Under the pieces are notes generated by a model, which searched no databases, was not told the DNA's origin, and worked only from the letters and a program-made list of their open reading frames with translations. From the IMG/VR virus record IMGVR_UViG_3300028025_004344, positions 1 through 30,667 of that record: a DNA stretch of 30,667 bases. One strand, 5' to 3'. The position numbers were made by a program, and so were the translations under genes. The stretch comes from a virus. Below, one piece after another: positions 21,150-28,881 of the stretch (the stretch's first letter is position 1; the number at the start of each line of letters is the position of its first letter).

Positions 21150-21803
21150 TTACACCTCTCTCTGACTGATTGCGGCATCAACTCGTGCCTGTGCTTTTGC
21201 AGAGGCTTTGTCAACTGCCTCACGAATTCCTTGCAATGCTTTGTATCTCTTATTCTCAACAGCTCGAATGAGTGCGCGACCTTTATCTTTGCCTTCACCA
21301 CGAGCAGTTGGCAATGCGCCATGCTCTCTTTGAATCACACCGATAAAGTGTTGTGAAGCCTGTGGATTGCGTGATCGGCTTGTCTTACTTCGTGAACGAG
21401 ATGCTGCGCTTCCTCGACCTGCCGTTTCAAAGATTGCACCACCTGGGTCACGCTGAATGACTCCGTAAGTGTTGCGAAAACCGCTTCCGTCTTTTTTGGT
21501 GGTTGCAGCAGTTTGTTTGATTCCTGCTTTGGCTCGTTCGGCATCGTAGGCAATAAAGCCACGAGTTTGATCTTGCGCTAGTGGCCCAATGCCATTGAAG
21601 CGTTTGAAACCGCCTTTTGCCCAACCTGAAGGATGGATTTGATCATTGCTTGGCAAATAACTTTTTGCCTCAATGACAATTGGTGCAAGGATTCCACGAA
21701 TCTCTTTGTTCAGTTCTCTTTTAAGGTCAGGCGCGAAGCGTTCAAGGGCGATGATGTTTTCGGTTAACCCTTGCATCTCAATTCGATAATTGATTTCCGC
21801 CAT
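21150..21803 (-). CDS. HK97 gp10-like tail/neck protein
   Basis: The 217-residue protein begins INYRIEMQGLTENIIALERF, followed by APDLKRELNKEIR, the family start of HK97 gp10-like head-tail proteins. Later SYLPSN and a basic Ser/Arg-rich stretch (residues about 130-150) follow. Its position between the chaperone and tape measure is unusual for this family, which normally precedes the tail tube. It may be a tail-completion or tape-measure-associated protein. The ATG overlaps the end of the frameshifted chaperone (TAATG). Confidence 0.68.
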   Translation of the reverse strand: MAEINYRIEMQGLTENIIALERFAPDLKRELNKEIRGILAPIVIEAKSYLPSNDQIHPSGWAKGGFKRFNGIGPLAQDQTRGFIAYDAERAKAGIKQTAATTKKDGSGFRNTYGVIQRDPGGAIFETAGRGSAASRSRSKTSRSRNPQASQHFIGVIQREHGALPTARGEGKDKGRALIRAVENKRYKALQGIREAVDKASAKAQARVDAAISQREV

Positions 21804-22209
21804 TAGTTGCTTCGCGCCTTCGCTCGTTCTTTCAGGTATATCACTATTGCTTCAAGTATGCCATCGGGAGCATCAAGTAAATCGGTTGGAGATAAACCTG
21901 TCTCCACAGAAACTGCTGCAATTGAAAATGTCAGGCTGTCTCTGTGGATTCGGAATTTGGGTCTGCAACCAACGAAACTTCTTTGAGTGTGTCAAGGAAG
22001 TCTCCGCCAAAAGGCTTGATGATGTTTCCGTTGTGCTTCAAGGCTAACCAAGCCAAATAATAGATATGCTCTAACTTTTGCTCTTCGCCAATCAGCTTTG
22101 CAAGTCCTTTGTTGTATTTTTGTTCAAAGTCAACAATGATGCGTGGTCGAAGCGAATATACTTTTTCCACATCATCATTGGTTACGATTTTGATACTTAA
22201 TCCATCCAT
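21803..22209 (-). CDS. tail assembly chaperone, frameshifted GT product
   Basis: A canonical slippery heptamer C-CCA-AAT lies at 21955-21961 in the reading frame of the G protein. A -1 slip there continues in an open frame containing SIAAVSVETGLSPTDLLDAP, then GILEAIVIYLKERAKARSN, and stops at 21803-21805, for a product of about 135 residues. This T part resembles the C-terminal half of siphovirus GT chaperones, which bind the tape measure during tail assembly. It directly precedes the next gene with a TAATG overlap. Confidence 0.82.
21931..22209 (-). CDS. tail assembly chaperone, unshifted G product
   Basis: The 92-residue protein starts at ATG 22209 with a GGGGGAAAC site. It is helical and charged (IIVDFEQKYNKGLAKLIGEE, then YYLAWLALKHNG), the usual shape of the small G chaperone. 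It ends 23 bases after the slippery heptamer, so most translation gives this form and a minority extends into GT. Confidence 0.85.
   Translation of the reverse strand: MDGLSIKIVTNDDVEKVYSLRPRIIVDFEQKYNKGLAKLIGEEQKLEHIYYLAWLALKHNGNIIKPFGGDFLDTLKEVSLVADPNSESTETA
21955..21961 (-). promoter_or_regulatory. programmed -1 ribosomal frameshift site (CCCAAAT)
   Basis: The heptamer reads C CCA AAT in the zero frame (X-XXY-YYZ form) and becomes CCC AAA after slipping. It lies eight codons before the G stop codon, within the usual distance. No strong stem-loop was identified right after it, so the frequency may be set by the heptamer alone. Confidence 0.8.
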
Positions 22210-22228
22210 TTGTTTCCCCCTAGTTTGA

Positions 22229-22636
22229 TCAAGTTGTTGTCTTTGTGATTACGCCTGAGATGGGCCAGGACACGCTTGCGCTGGCTAGCTCGCCCACGGC
22301 ACCATTCAACGGAGTCCATTCTGACACAACGGCGGAAAAACTGTATTGAGGATTGACTGTTGTTGTCGTTCCATTCACAGGCTTGACTGCAATTGTGACT
22401 GATGTTCCAAGTGTTGGGTAAATTGTTTGCTCAATGCTTGAAGTTGCATAATCCTGATGCAGTTCAAGAGTCACAGAATTGTCCACAAGTCCTGCCACAC
22501 GGGTCTTTGCGGTTTGTCCGAACGCTGTGGTCTCAACCAAGTCATAACTTGAACTGAGAGAAATTGAACTCACATGGTCTGAGATGTCAGTTGATCCAAA
22601 AAGGACATATGCGTTTGTTAGAACGATTCTAGCCAT
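22229..22636 (-). CDS. major tail protein paralogue 2
   Basis: This 135-residue protein and the next one upstream are clear duplicates. Both begin MARIVLTNA, both have LSSS-x-D-VETTAF, TRVAGLVDNS-TLE, HQDYAT, EQTIYP-LGT, SEWTP-NGAVGELASASVSWP and SGxITK. The product fits a small beta-sandwich tail tube protein of siphoviruses. Two adjacent copies could form a mixed tube, or one could be a tube-end or decorated variant. The ATG overlaps the upstream stop (TAATG). Confidence 0.82.
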   Translation of the reverse strand: MARIVLTNAYVLFGSTDISDHVSSISLSSSYDLVETTAFGQTAKTRVAGLVDNSVTLELHQDYATSSIEQTIYPTLGTSVTIAVKPVNGTTTTVNPQYSFSAVVSEWTPLNGAVGELASASVSWPISGVITKTTT

Positions 22637-23046
22637 TATGCAACCGCCTTAGTGATTGCTCCGCTTACAGGCCAGGACACACTTGCACTTGCAAGTTCAC
22701 CAACGGCTCCGTTGACCGGAGTCCACTCTGAGATCACCGCGTTGCAGGAATATGAAGGGTTGAATGCGCTTGTTGTTCCGCCATTTGGCTTCACAATTAC
22801 TGCTGCAACTGTTCCAAGTAATGGGTAAATTGTTTGTTCAACTTCGCCTGTTGCATAATCCTGATGAAATTCAAGAGTGATTGAATTATCAACAAGACCT
22901 GCCACGCGAGTCTTTGATGCTGATGATGAAAATGCTGTTGTTTCTACGACATCAAATGATGATGAAAGTGAGACTGAGCTGACTAAATCGCTCAAGTCCA
23001 CTCCACCAACAGAGATGAAGGCGTTTGTGAGAACGATGCGTGCCAT
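22636..23046 (-). CDS. major tail protein paralogue 1
   Basis: The 136-residue product is very similar along its whole length to the neighbouring 135-residue protein; differences are mostly conservative and cluster near residues 10-45 and 85-100. It should form the tail tube. It is upstream of its partner, so it is translated first, and both lie just before the G/GT chaperone, the normal place for the tube gene. Which copy is the main tube subunit cannot be told here. Confidence 0.82.
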   Translation of the reverse strand: MARIVLTNAFISVGGVDLSDLVSSVSLSSSFDVVETTAFSSSASKTRVAGLVDNSITLEFHQDYATGEVEQTIYPLLGTVAAVIVKPNGGTTSAFNPSYSCNAVISEWTPVNGAVGELASASVSWPVSGAITKAVA

Positions 23047-23228
23047 TAGTTGGTCACTCCTTCTGTTGCTGGTTTAATGGATGGTGATACTGCATTGCTT
23101 GCCTTGATGTGGTTTGCAGCGATGAGTGCTTGTGCGCTCACTCCTGCATCAACAAGTTCTTTGTCGGTGATTGACTCACCCTTCTTTTTGCCACAGACCT
23201 CTCGATCTGAGATGACGGTGTATGCCAT
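23046..23228 (-). CDS. small hypothetical structural-region protein (60 aa)
   Basis: It begins MAYTVISDREVCGKKKGES, then a helical stretch DKELVDAGVSAQALIAANH and a Ser/Pro-rich tail. I recall similar short proteins between tail terminator and tail tube genes in actinophages; some contain this VxGKKKGExVxxxEL pattern. The function is unknown. The ribosome site AAGGAGAACC is strong and its stop overlaps the first tail-tube ATG (TAATG). Confidence 0.65.
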   Translation of the reverse strand: MAYTVISDREVCGKKKGESITDKELVDAGVSAQALIAANHIKASNAVSPSIKPATEGVTN

Positions 23229-23237
23229 TGGTTCTCC

Positions 23238-23636
23238 TTATCCCCAAATCGTGATTCTGTAACGATAGGAAAGAAATGTGACTCCTTGTGAATCATAAGT
23301 ACCTGCTTCGGCACCTGTAACTCGCAAAGTGTTGACTGTTCCCCCAAGAGTGCGATCACCTTCAATTGCTGCCTTTATGGAAGTTGAACCTGTACCTGCA
23401 AGATATGCATCAAGTTTATCCTGTCCAGCACGCTCTGAAAAGCGTTGCACAATCACAAGGACATCAACCTGTGCTTGGTCAAGACCACGAGCATTGTCAA
23501 TATCGAATGTGAAATCTAATTGTCCTACTACCGCGCACGGTGGAACTACTGTGTCAGGAATCAAATCATACGCACGCAAGCCTGTAATTGTTTGCAGTCT
23601 TGTTTTCAAACCATCTCGAACTTGACTTGGGTTCAT
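23238..23636 (-). CDS. putative tail terminator / head-tail joining protein
   Basis: The 132-residue protein begins MNPSQVRDGLKTRLQTITGL, then has VVPPCAVVGQ, a mixed alpha/beta middle and the C-terminal strand SYRYRITIWG. This order and length are typical of siphovirus tail terminator or head-tail joining proteins located between connector and tail tube. The ATG overlaps the connector stop (TAATG). Confidence 0.7.
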   Translation of the reverse strand: MNPSQVRDGLKTRLQTITGLRAYDLIPDTVVPPCAVVGQLDFTFDIDNARGLDQAQVDVLVIVQRFSERAGQDKLDAYLAGTGSTSIKAAIEGDRTLGGTVNTLRVTGAEAGTYDSQGVTFLSYRYRITIWG

Positions 23637-24244
23637 TACTTAGCCAACCCATTGTTCTTGCGGAAAGGTCGAAGCAATGCCTCAACATCAGGATCAAGTC
23701 GTGAAGTTAAGCGAACGGTTCCAAGCTCAGGTGTTCCTGCAATTCCAAATGGTGATTGTCGGCGAACAAAGATGCGTGAGGATTGAATCAAGCAAGCAGA
23801 TTGCACCTCGTAAGGCACCGCGCTCCAACCCCATACACCTGTGATTTTGCAAGCCTGTGGCAAGTAGTAAGGCCATACATAACGACCAATTGCAAGAATT
23901 CTTGTGAATGGCCACCCTCTGCGCGGATTGTTGATTGGCTCAACCATGTAATCACTTGTTGCCCACACGGTATCCCAGGTTTGATTGAAGTTGTCATCGG
24001 TTGCAATCTCTGTGATTGTGGTGATGTCATCAACATTCATTGTCCACGGATCAAGGGCGGTGTAATAACGAGCAACAGGTGCTTGTGTTGTTCCGTCTTT
24101 GTAAAAGAATCGCCCTGTGTAATCATCAATCATGCGACTTGTTGCATTGATGGCTGCTTCAAGAGCTGCATCATCGGTTGCATCGCTAATTGTCAATGCT
24201 GCCTTCAACTCGGCAAGTGTGGAATAACCGTTAGTGATCGCCAC
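23636..24244 (-). CDS. head-tail connector protein (gp6-like)
   Basis: The 202-residue protein has the helical start of HK97 gp6-type adaptors (STLAELKAALTISDATDDAA, then INATSRMIDDYTGRFFY), followed by a beta-rich part with WPYYLPQACKITGVWGW. A late VQSACLIQSSRIFVRR helix follows. It should bind the portal and start the neck. GTG 24244 is used; it lies within the end of the small basic ORF upstream. Confidence 0.8.
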   Translation of the reverse strand: MAITNGYSTLAELKAALTISDATDDAALEAAINATSRMIDDYTGRFFYKDGTTQAPVARYYTALDPWTMNVDDITTITEIATDDNFNQTWDTVWATSDYMVEPINNPRRGWPFTRILAIGRYVWPYYLPQACKITGVWGWSAVPYEVQSACLIQSSRIFVRRQSPFGIAGTPELGTVRLTSRLDPDVEALLRPFRKNNGLAK

Positions 24245-24350
24245 GCTTTATCCTCTTTTCTGCTTTTGGCAGGATTGCTCGTTCTAATTGTGGCTCCGCA
24301 GTTGCCGTTTCTTTCGGCTTTCTGCGAAGAAGTTTTTTTAATCTTTCCAT
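24231..24350 (-). CDS. small basic ORF (39 aa) bridging two genes
   Basis: ATG 24350 lies in the last codons of the glycosyltransferase gene and the TAA at 24231 lies inside the connector gene, so it fills the gap by two overlaps. The peptide is rich in Lys/Arg (ERLKKLLRRKPKE, then KAEKRIKRGDH). It may be a small DNA-binding or scaffold-like peptide; no relatives are recognised. Confidence 0.5.
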   Translation of the reverse strand: MERLKKLLRRKPKETATAEPQLERAILPKAEKRIKRGDH

Positions 24351-25021
24351 GATTCGTGATGACTTTCATCCAACCAAAATGATTTTTGATGAGGGAGTAT
24401 GACTGAAGTGTTCACATGGATTGGGTAGCCAAGTGATTTGATTCTTCGTGAGAAAAGTAAGTCCTCACCAATCCATTCACCATTGACAGGCCCATCCCAA
24501 AACCAACACCAATCTTTGCCTTGATTTGGGTCTGCAACTTCGCGCATCTTTTCCAACACGCTTCGATGAATCATCAGGCAACCTGTGCCTGCTGCATCTA
24601 TTTCAAAAACTGAGTTCTTGTCATATTTATACAAGGGCAAGAATCCTTGTGGTGAATCCTGAAAGATTGCAGGAACGGGTTTCGGGTAGGTTTTCCCAGG
24701 AACTCCGAAACCTGCAAAGACTAGACCTGCAACAACAGGGCGATCTTTGTCATGGGCGGTGTCGCATAAAGCATCAAATGCATCAACTGAAAGTTGCTCA
24801 TCGCTATCAAGCATCAACAACCAATCGGAATCGGTCATTTCTAAGAATTGTTTCACAACACGATTGCGTTGCTTTGATAACAAGCCCGAACCTTTGACTC
24901 GAACGAATGGGCCGAGTCTTGAATTTCTTGCCCCTGAAAGTTGGATGAGTCTGAATGCAAAAGCACCATTGACCATGCCTGGGTCGCAAGACCCGATTGT
25001 GACTGTGTGACCTGTTTTCAT
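24338..25021 (-). CDS. glycosyltransferase in the head-gene operon
   Basis: The 227-residue GT-A protein starts at ATG 25021 with GGGGGAAT upstream. It has the early strand VTIGSCDPG, helix RNRVVKQFLEM, the metal site MLDSDEQL (D72, D74), an AGTGCLMIHR loop and the late GEWIGEDLLFSRR with the catalytic-type Glu-Asp. It lies between the capsid gene and the connector, an unusual place that suggests it acts on virion proteins such as the capsid. Three other sugar genes lie at 11416-13666. Confidence 0.82.
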   Translation of the reverse strand: MKTGHTVTIGSCDPGMVNGAFAFRLIQLSGARNSRLGPFVRVKGSGLLSKQRNRVVKQFLEMTDSDWLLMLDSDEQLSVDAFDALCDTAHDKDRPVVAGLVFAGFGVPGKTYPKPVPAIFQDSPQGFLPLYKYDKNSVFEIDAAGTGCLMIHRSVLEKMREVADPNQGKDWCWFWDGPVNGEWIGEDLLFSRRIKSLGYPIHVNTSVILPHQKSFWLDESHHESWKD

Positions 25022-25043
25022 TTGATTCCCCCGAATCTTAGGA

Positions 25044-25115
25044 GTGAAGAGTGGGTAAGTCGGGGGAGTCCTACCCACTCTTCACACTATTAAAGAACCT
25101 TCAAATTAGAAGGTT
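25044..25115 (-). terminator. two stem-loops after the capsid gene (25044-25085 and 25096-25115)
   Basis: Just past the capsid stop, leftwards, lie a 7-bp stem (AACCTTC/GAAGGTT, 6-base loop) and then a perfect 14-bp stem GTGAAGAGTGGGTA/TACCCACTCTTCAC with a 14-base loop. No long U run follows either one, so this is a partial terminator or an mRNA-end-protecting structure. It would let capsid mRNA exceed that of downstream genes. Confidence 0.6.
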
Positions 25116-25127
25116 GGTGCGCTATGA

Positions 25128-26474
25128 CTAGAAGCTAGGTGCCGCTAATCCAGAACCTGAGATGATTGATGCTGCTAATGGATAACGCTCTGCGGTATAA
25201 GCAGCGTAGCCATAAACAACAGTCTTGATTGTCAAGTTTCCTGCACCTGTTGCATCGTAACGAAGTGTGAATGGTGATCCTGGTTGCTCCCATAGGTGTG
25301 ATTCACCTGCGTTGACAACATAGATTTCATCCTGGTTTGTTGTTGTTCCATAAGTTGTTCCGATGTTTGCATCAGTAATGATTGGGAGACCCATCATCTG
25401 ATATCCGGAGTTTCCGTATGAAGAAGAACCTGCTCCAACACCTGCTGCATTCATTGGGCCGTTAGCGGCTGGCACTACCAATGGGCGGTTTGTGCTGTCA
25501 ACTGCTGCAAGCAAGAATGCAAGGCGGCGTGGGTGCATGATGAAGTGAGTTGGGTTTGTGAATGAGTTTGTCTGAATCTGTTGGATCGCATCTGCGAGCT
25601 TTGGATACAAAAGACCAACTGTTGGTGCTGTTGATGTGAATGTGATTGCGTTTCCACCTGAGTTGCGGAGACCCTTGATTGTGCCTGCTGTGCCTGCACC
25701 ATTAAGAATCTGTGAATCAAGTGTTGTGTGCCATGACTTGATCAAGTCTGCTGCAACGAAAACATCAATGCCTGTTCCACGCTCAATCGCCTGGCGGCTT
25801 AGATCCTGCTGTCCAGCAATTGTCCGGACATTCACAGTCAACAATGTATCGTCAACATCTGTCTCTGATACTGCATCATTCTGTGTAACTTGTACGGCTG
25901 TCGAACTTCCGGTGGTCATGCGGCTAATATTCAGGGTCATGCCAGAAGGTGGAAGTGTCATCTTGTTTGTTGCGAAATCCGCGAATGGGCGGCCTGCACG
26001 AGCAAGAGGTGCTGCTAGGTCAATGAGGTACTGTGGAATTACAAGACCTTCAAACTGTGCAGTTCCAACATCGCGGCGCTCAATCTCTTCTTCGCGCATG
26101 TGACGAGCAAGACGATCCTGTGCTGTGAAGTCTGACTTGAACTGTGCGTTGTAAGCATCCTTGAAGAATGAAGAATCTGAACGCTCTGAGTAAGTGCGTG
26201 ATTCGCGTGTAACTGTTGTTCCACCAACGCGTGGTGTTGCAACTGCTGCAACTGATGCACGAACTTCAGATGCCTTTGCATCTGCATCTGCTTGTGCCTT
26301 CAGCTTTTCGATCTTTGTATCTAGTGAGCGTGCCTCTTCTACGAGAGCATCAACCTTCTCGGTTTCCTCAACAGTAAGGTCGGTGCGATCTTCTGAAGCT
26401 ACTGCTTCAAGAACTGCATCCATTTCTGCCTTTACTGCATCACGGCGCTCAACTACTTTGTCAAAATATGACAT
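25128..26474 (-). CDS. major capsid protein (HK97 fold) with N-terminal scaffold domain
   Basis: The 448-residue protein begins with a charged coiled coil (about 1-75: ERRDAVKAEMDAVLEAVASE and so on) acting as a built-in scaffold. A linker follows with the likely protease site region around 95-140. The HK97-fold part then contains LVIPQYLIDLA, MTLPPSGMTL, QDLSRQAIERG, SWHTTLDSQILNG and HPRRLAFLL. The prohead protease would remove the scaffold. The AAGGAGACC site is strong. The 115-base gap upstream (26475-26589) shows no gene and no clear promoter. Two stem-loops follow the stop. Confidence 0.95.
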   Translation of the reverse strand: MSYFDKVVERRDAVKAEMDAVLEAVASEDRTDLTVEETEKVDALVEEARSLDTKIEKLKAQADADAKASEVRASVAAVATPRVGGTTVTRESRTYSERSDSSFFKDAYNAQFKSDFTAQDRLARHMREEEIERRDVGTAQFEGLVIPQYLIDLAAPLARAGRPFADFATNKMTLPPSGMTLNISRMTTGSSTAVQVTQNDAVSETDVDDTLLTVNVRTIAGQQDLSRQAIERGTGIDVFVAADLIKSWHTTLDSQILNGAGTAGTIKGLRNSGGNAITFTSTAPTVGLLYPKLADAIQQIQTNSFTNPTHFIMHPRRLAFLLAAVDSTNRPLVVPAANGPMNAAGVGAGSSSYGNSGYQMMGLPIITDANIGTTYGTTTNQDEIYVVNAGESHLWEQPGSPFTLRYDATGAGNLTIKTVVYGYAAYTAERYPLAASIISGSGLAAPSF

Positions 26475-26589
26475 TTGGTCTCCTTGTGAGTTTGTTGTTT
26501 TGGAAGTGAGGTGGTGGCGATGCTTCTCACGGCGCTTTCAGGGTGTGAGTCTCGCTCCGACTTCGATCTGCTACTTTTGCAGCAGAAAC

Positions 26590-27570
26590 TTATTTTGTGC
26601 GATTAACAATCGCTTGTGCTAGGCGAAGAGAAATCTTGCGACCTTCTTCTTCGGTTGGTTCAGGCAATGCCTCAATGTAACGAAGTTCAGACATCTTGTG
26701 TCCAACCAAAGTTTCTGTTGGTCGGTATCCGTCACGAAATTCTTCATACACGCGAACTAGAACAGCAGGATCGCCTTCTTCGGCGGTGATGCTAAAATCT
26801 GTTCCAGGAATACCAAGAACGCCTTCTTCCATGATGTGTTCAATGCGACCTTTTGCAACTCCACCGCTTGAATCCCATTCAACGAAATCGCCTACATTCT
26901 CGCGTGAATCTTCTTCTTCAATTTCACCTTCGGCACCTGTAAGCATTGCCATCATTTCAACGGCACGCATCACATATTCGTGACCTTCGCTCAAGTCATC
27001 AAAAATTGTTTTCAAAACTATCAAAGATTCGCCTGTGACTTCACGACCTTCTTTGATTGCAGACACGGCACTCTTCAATGCCTCTCGTGCCTCAACAGAA
27101 GTTGTCGGATAGGCAGGATAGGTGACAACGCTGACATCACCATCTGCAAGTGAAACCTCTGTGAGAACTCTGCGGCTTCTATCCTCTGACCACTTCTGAC
27201 GGATCACACGGAAAGCAAATGACATTTGGTCAACATCTCCGCGCTCAACTAGCTTGTAAAGGTCGCGCCCTTCTGATGTGTCTGCAATCTCTGCATCCAT
27301 ATACAAACCGCGATCATCTTCAGTAAGAGTCAAGGTTCCGTTCTTTGTCCGGGCCACCGGCAATCCTTCGTGGTTTATGAGTAATCGAACATCAGGTGTC
27401 TCACTCAAAGTCTTGCGAAATGCGCCCGGTGCGATGCTTTCCTTGAAAGGAAGTGGAACGCTTGATTCGTTAAAGACTGCGGCATACCCCGAAAGGCGCA
27501 TTTTGCCATCTTCGGCTTGTCGTGCCTCAACATCGCGCACGGTAAAGGTGCGGCGTTCAATTTTTTTCAT
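26590..27570 (-). CDS. internal translation start giving free prohead protease
   Basis: Within the fused gene, AAGGAG lies five bases before the in-frame ATG at 27570, which starts MKKIERRTF, the normal protease start. This makes a 326-residue free protease without the N-terminal domain likely. The long and short forms would share the catalytic part and differ in the first 179 residues. Confidence 0.5.
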   Translation of the reverse strand: MKKIERRTFTVRDVEARQAEDGKMRLSGYAAVFNESSVPLPFKESIAPGAFRKTLSETPDVRLLINHEGLPVARTKNGTLTLTEDDRGLYMDAEIADTSEGRDLYKLVERGDVDQMSFAFRVIRQKWSEDRSRRVLTEVSLADGDVSVVTYPAYPTTSVEAREALKSAVSAIKEGREVTGESLIVLKTIFDDLSEGHEYVMRAVEMMAMLTGAEGEIEEEDSRENVGDFVEWDSSGGVAKGRIEHIMEEGVLGIPGTDFSITAEEGDPAVLVRVYEEFRDGYRPTETLVGHKMSELRYIEALPEPTEEEGRKISLRLAQAIVNRTK

Positions 27571-28107
27571 TTTGCTCCTTGAATCGGATTCGGCATCGAG
27601 CGCATCAATCTTGCGTTGCGCCCAATTTTGCGCCCTGTCAGAAAAGTTGGAATCTCCACCCCACAACAACCAGGCAACAAGACCTGCGCCGGGATACTGT
27701 GAGTCTGAAGGATCGCTGTTTTTTGGTGCTTGTCCATCTAGTTGATGGCGAGCGAACCACGGTGCCATCTTGCGAACTTTGTTTTCGGTGATTCTTCCTG
27801 CTGCCATCTCGCGTGCTTCACGCTTAGTGCCATCAGTTAGACCATCTCCCCCAAAACCTTCTTCAAGGTATTTGAGACCTCGTTGAGCATTTTCACGAAT
27901 GAAAGAAGGAACGCTCAAATCAACTGCGCGAGTGTTTATTTCTCCGCCTGGTTCCATATCCTCTGAGATAGAGACTGCAACCATTTGATCAATTGCATCT
28001 TGCTTGTTCTCATGGCATCCAATTGTTGTATAAGAACCATCAGATTCTTCTTTGATGGTTGCCCATCCTGCACAATCGCTTTGCTTATCTGAGATGAAAT
28101 ATGGCAT
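26590..28107 (-). CDS. prohead maturation protease fused to an N-terminal phage domain
   Basis: The 505-residue frame has two parts. Residues 1-178 form a domain starting with SDKQSDCAGWATIKEE and including CHENKQDAIDQMVAV, FIRENAQRGLKYL and GAGLVAWLLWGG, known as a separate or fused N-terminal segment in related phages. From M180 (KKIERRTF) the U35-type prohead protease begins, with the catalytic His in LLINHEG and Ser in DQMSFAF. A final 130-residue domain contains VGDFVEWDSSGG. It should cleave the capsid scaffold domain. An internal ATG 27570 has a perfect AAGGAG site. Confidence 0.9.
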   Translation of the reverse strand: MPYFISDKQSDCAGWATIKEESDGSYTTIGCHENKQDAIDQMVAVSISEDMEPGGEINTRAVDLSVPSFIRENAQRGLKYLEEGFGGDGLTDGTKREAREMAAGRITENKVRKMAPWFARHQLDGQAPKNSDPSDSQYPGAGLVAWLLWGGDSNFSDRAQNWAQRKIDALDAESDSRSKMKKIERRTFTVRDVEARQAEDGKMRLSGYAAVFNESSVPLPFKESIAPGAFRKTLSETPDVRLLINHEGLPVARTKNGTLTLTEDDRGLYMDAEIADTSEGRDLYKLVERGDVDQMSFAFRVIRQKWSEDRSRRVLTEVSLADGDVSVVTYPAYPTTSVEAREALKSAVSAIKEGREVTGESLIVLKTIFDDLSEGHEYVMRAVEMMAMLTGAEGEIEEEDSRENVGDFVEWDSSGGVAKGRIEHIMEEGVLGIPGTDFSITAEEGDPAVLVRVYEEFRDGYRPTETLVGHKMSELRYIEALPEPTEEEGRKISLRLAQAIVNRTK

Positions 28108-28115
28108 TTTTATCC

Positions 28116-28496
28116 TTAAATCAGAAGCAGAACTTCTGCATCGTCATTGAGTACGGAAAAATCAATTTGTGAAACTGCTTGAATTCTTACAACTCCCAAA
28201 GATGCAGAAGCACCTGCAAGGATTACATTTGCAATCTTTGGTTCAGGTGTTGGAGCTACAAAGTTTGGTTGAACAAAGTTCGGCATTCCGAACGATGCAA
28301 CAACGGAAGTTTCAGGTTGTAAAATTATTGCTTGTGCAGATAAACCGCCAAGTGTTGCAGTTGCCGAAACAATGTTGTCAATGCGAGTAGTTGCCGTTGC
28401 ACTCAAAGAACCAAGCGTTGCATTTGCAGTTGCAAATGTGATCGGCCCTAAGACATCAACATCAAGTTGCGAAGTATCAAGGACAAACTGCGCCAT
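28116..28496 (-). CDS. hypothetical structural-region protein with Ala/Thr repeats
   Basis: The 126-residue protein has a duplicated motif, ATANATLGSLSATATTRID and VSATATLGGLSAQA, with a further relative (AGASASLGVV), suggesting beta repeats. A Pro-rich link (PNFVQPNFVAPTPEPK) lies between repeats two and three. No family was recognised. Position between portal-side and protease genes suggests a minor capsid or decoration protein. Confidence 0.6.
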   Translation of the reverse strand: MAQFVLDTSQLDVDVLGPITFATANATLGSLSATATTRIDNIVSATATLGGLSAQAIILQPETSVVASFGMPNFVQPNFVAPTPEPKIANVILAGASASLGVVRIQAVSQIDFSVLNDDAEVLLLI

Positions 28497-28497
28497 G

Positions 28498-28881
28498 TTA
28501 GCTCGCGAGTGTCAGAGAAACTGTCAGAGAGCCACTTGGAATTGTGAAGGTATCTCCTGCGGTGTAAGAGTTGCCTGTGATTGAACCGCTAAACAAGAAG
28601 TTTCCTGTGGTCGCGTTATCCCATGCGGTGAAGAATGTTGCATCTTCTGAACCTGCAATGTTTGTCCATGAGACATTCGCATCAGAGGTGAGTCCACCGC
28701 CTGTTGCTGCGCCAAATGAAACTGACTGACGAGTTGTCTCTGTTGCAGGATTGCCTGTGCCATCTGCGCCTGGATCGCCAATGTGGAGTTTTACAAACAC
28801 ATTGGCTGCTGAATACGCGGTGGCGTTGCCTACTGCATCAAGAAACTTGTTTGCAAGATATGAACTCAGACCTGTTGCCAT
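28498..28881 (-). CDS. virion structural protein (Gp80-like beta protein)
   Basis: The 127-residue protein begins ATGLSSYLANKFLDAV, has VKLHIGDPGADGTGNPATET, TFFTAWDNATTGNFLF and ends in a beta pattern DTFTIPSGSLTVSL. I recall this family (LHxGDPGxxGTxNxAxE, WDAxTGGxFL) as common in actinophage capsid gene clusters and sometimes annotated as a head or tail fibre protein. The precise position in the virion is unknown. Its ATG overlaps the portal stop (TAATG). Confidence 0.75.
   Translation of the reverse strand: MATGLSSYLANKFLDAVGNATAYSAANVFVKLHIGDPGADGTGNPATETTRQSVSFGAATGGGLTSDANVSWTNIAGSEDATFFTAWDNATTGNFLFSGSITGNSYTAGDTFTIPSGSLTVSLTLAS

Noticed and set aside
23783-24352. 189-codon plus-strand frame across the connector gene
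   Set aside because: It runs opposite a clear head-tail connector and its protein is Cys/Ile-rich with no domain pattern; coding on the other strand is well supported.
25636-26103. Plus-strand frame opposite the capsid gene
   Set aside because: It is a shadow of the major capsid protein codons and has no ribosome site or family resemblance.
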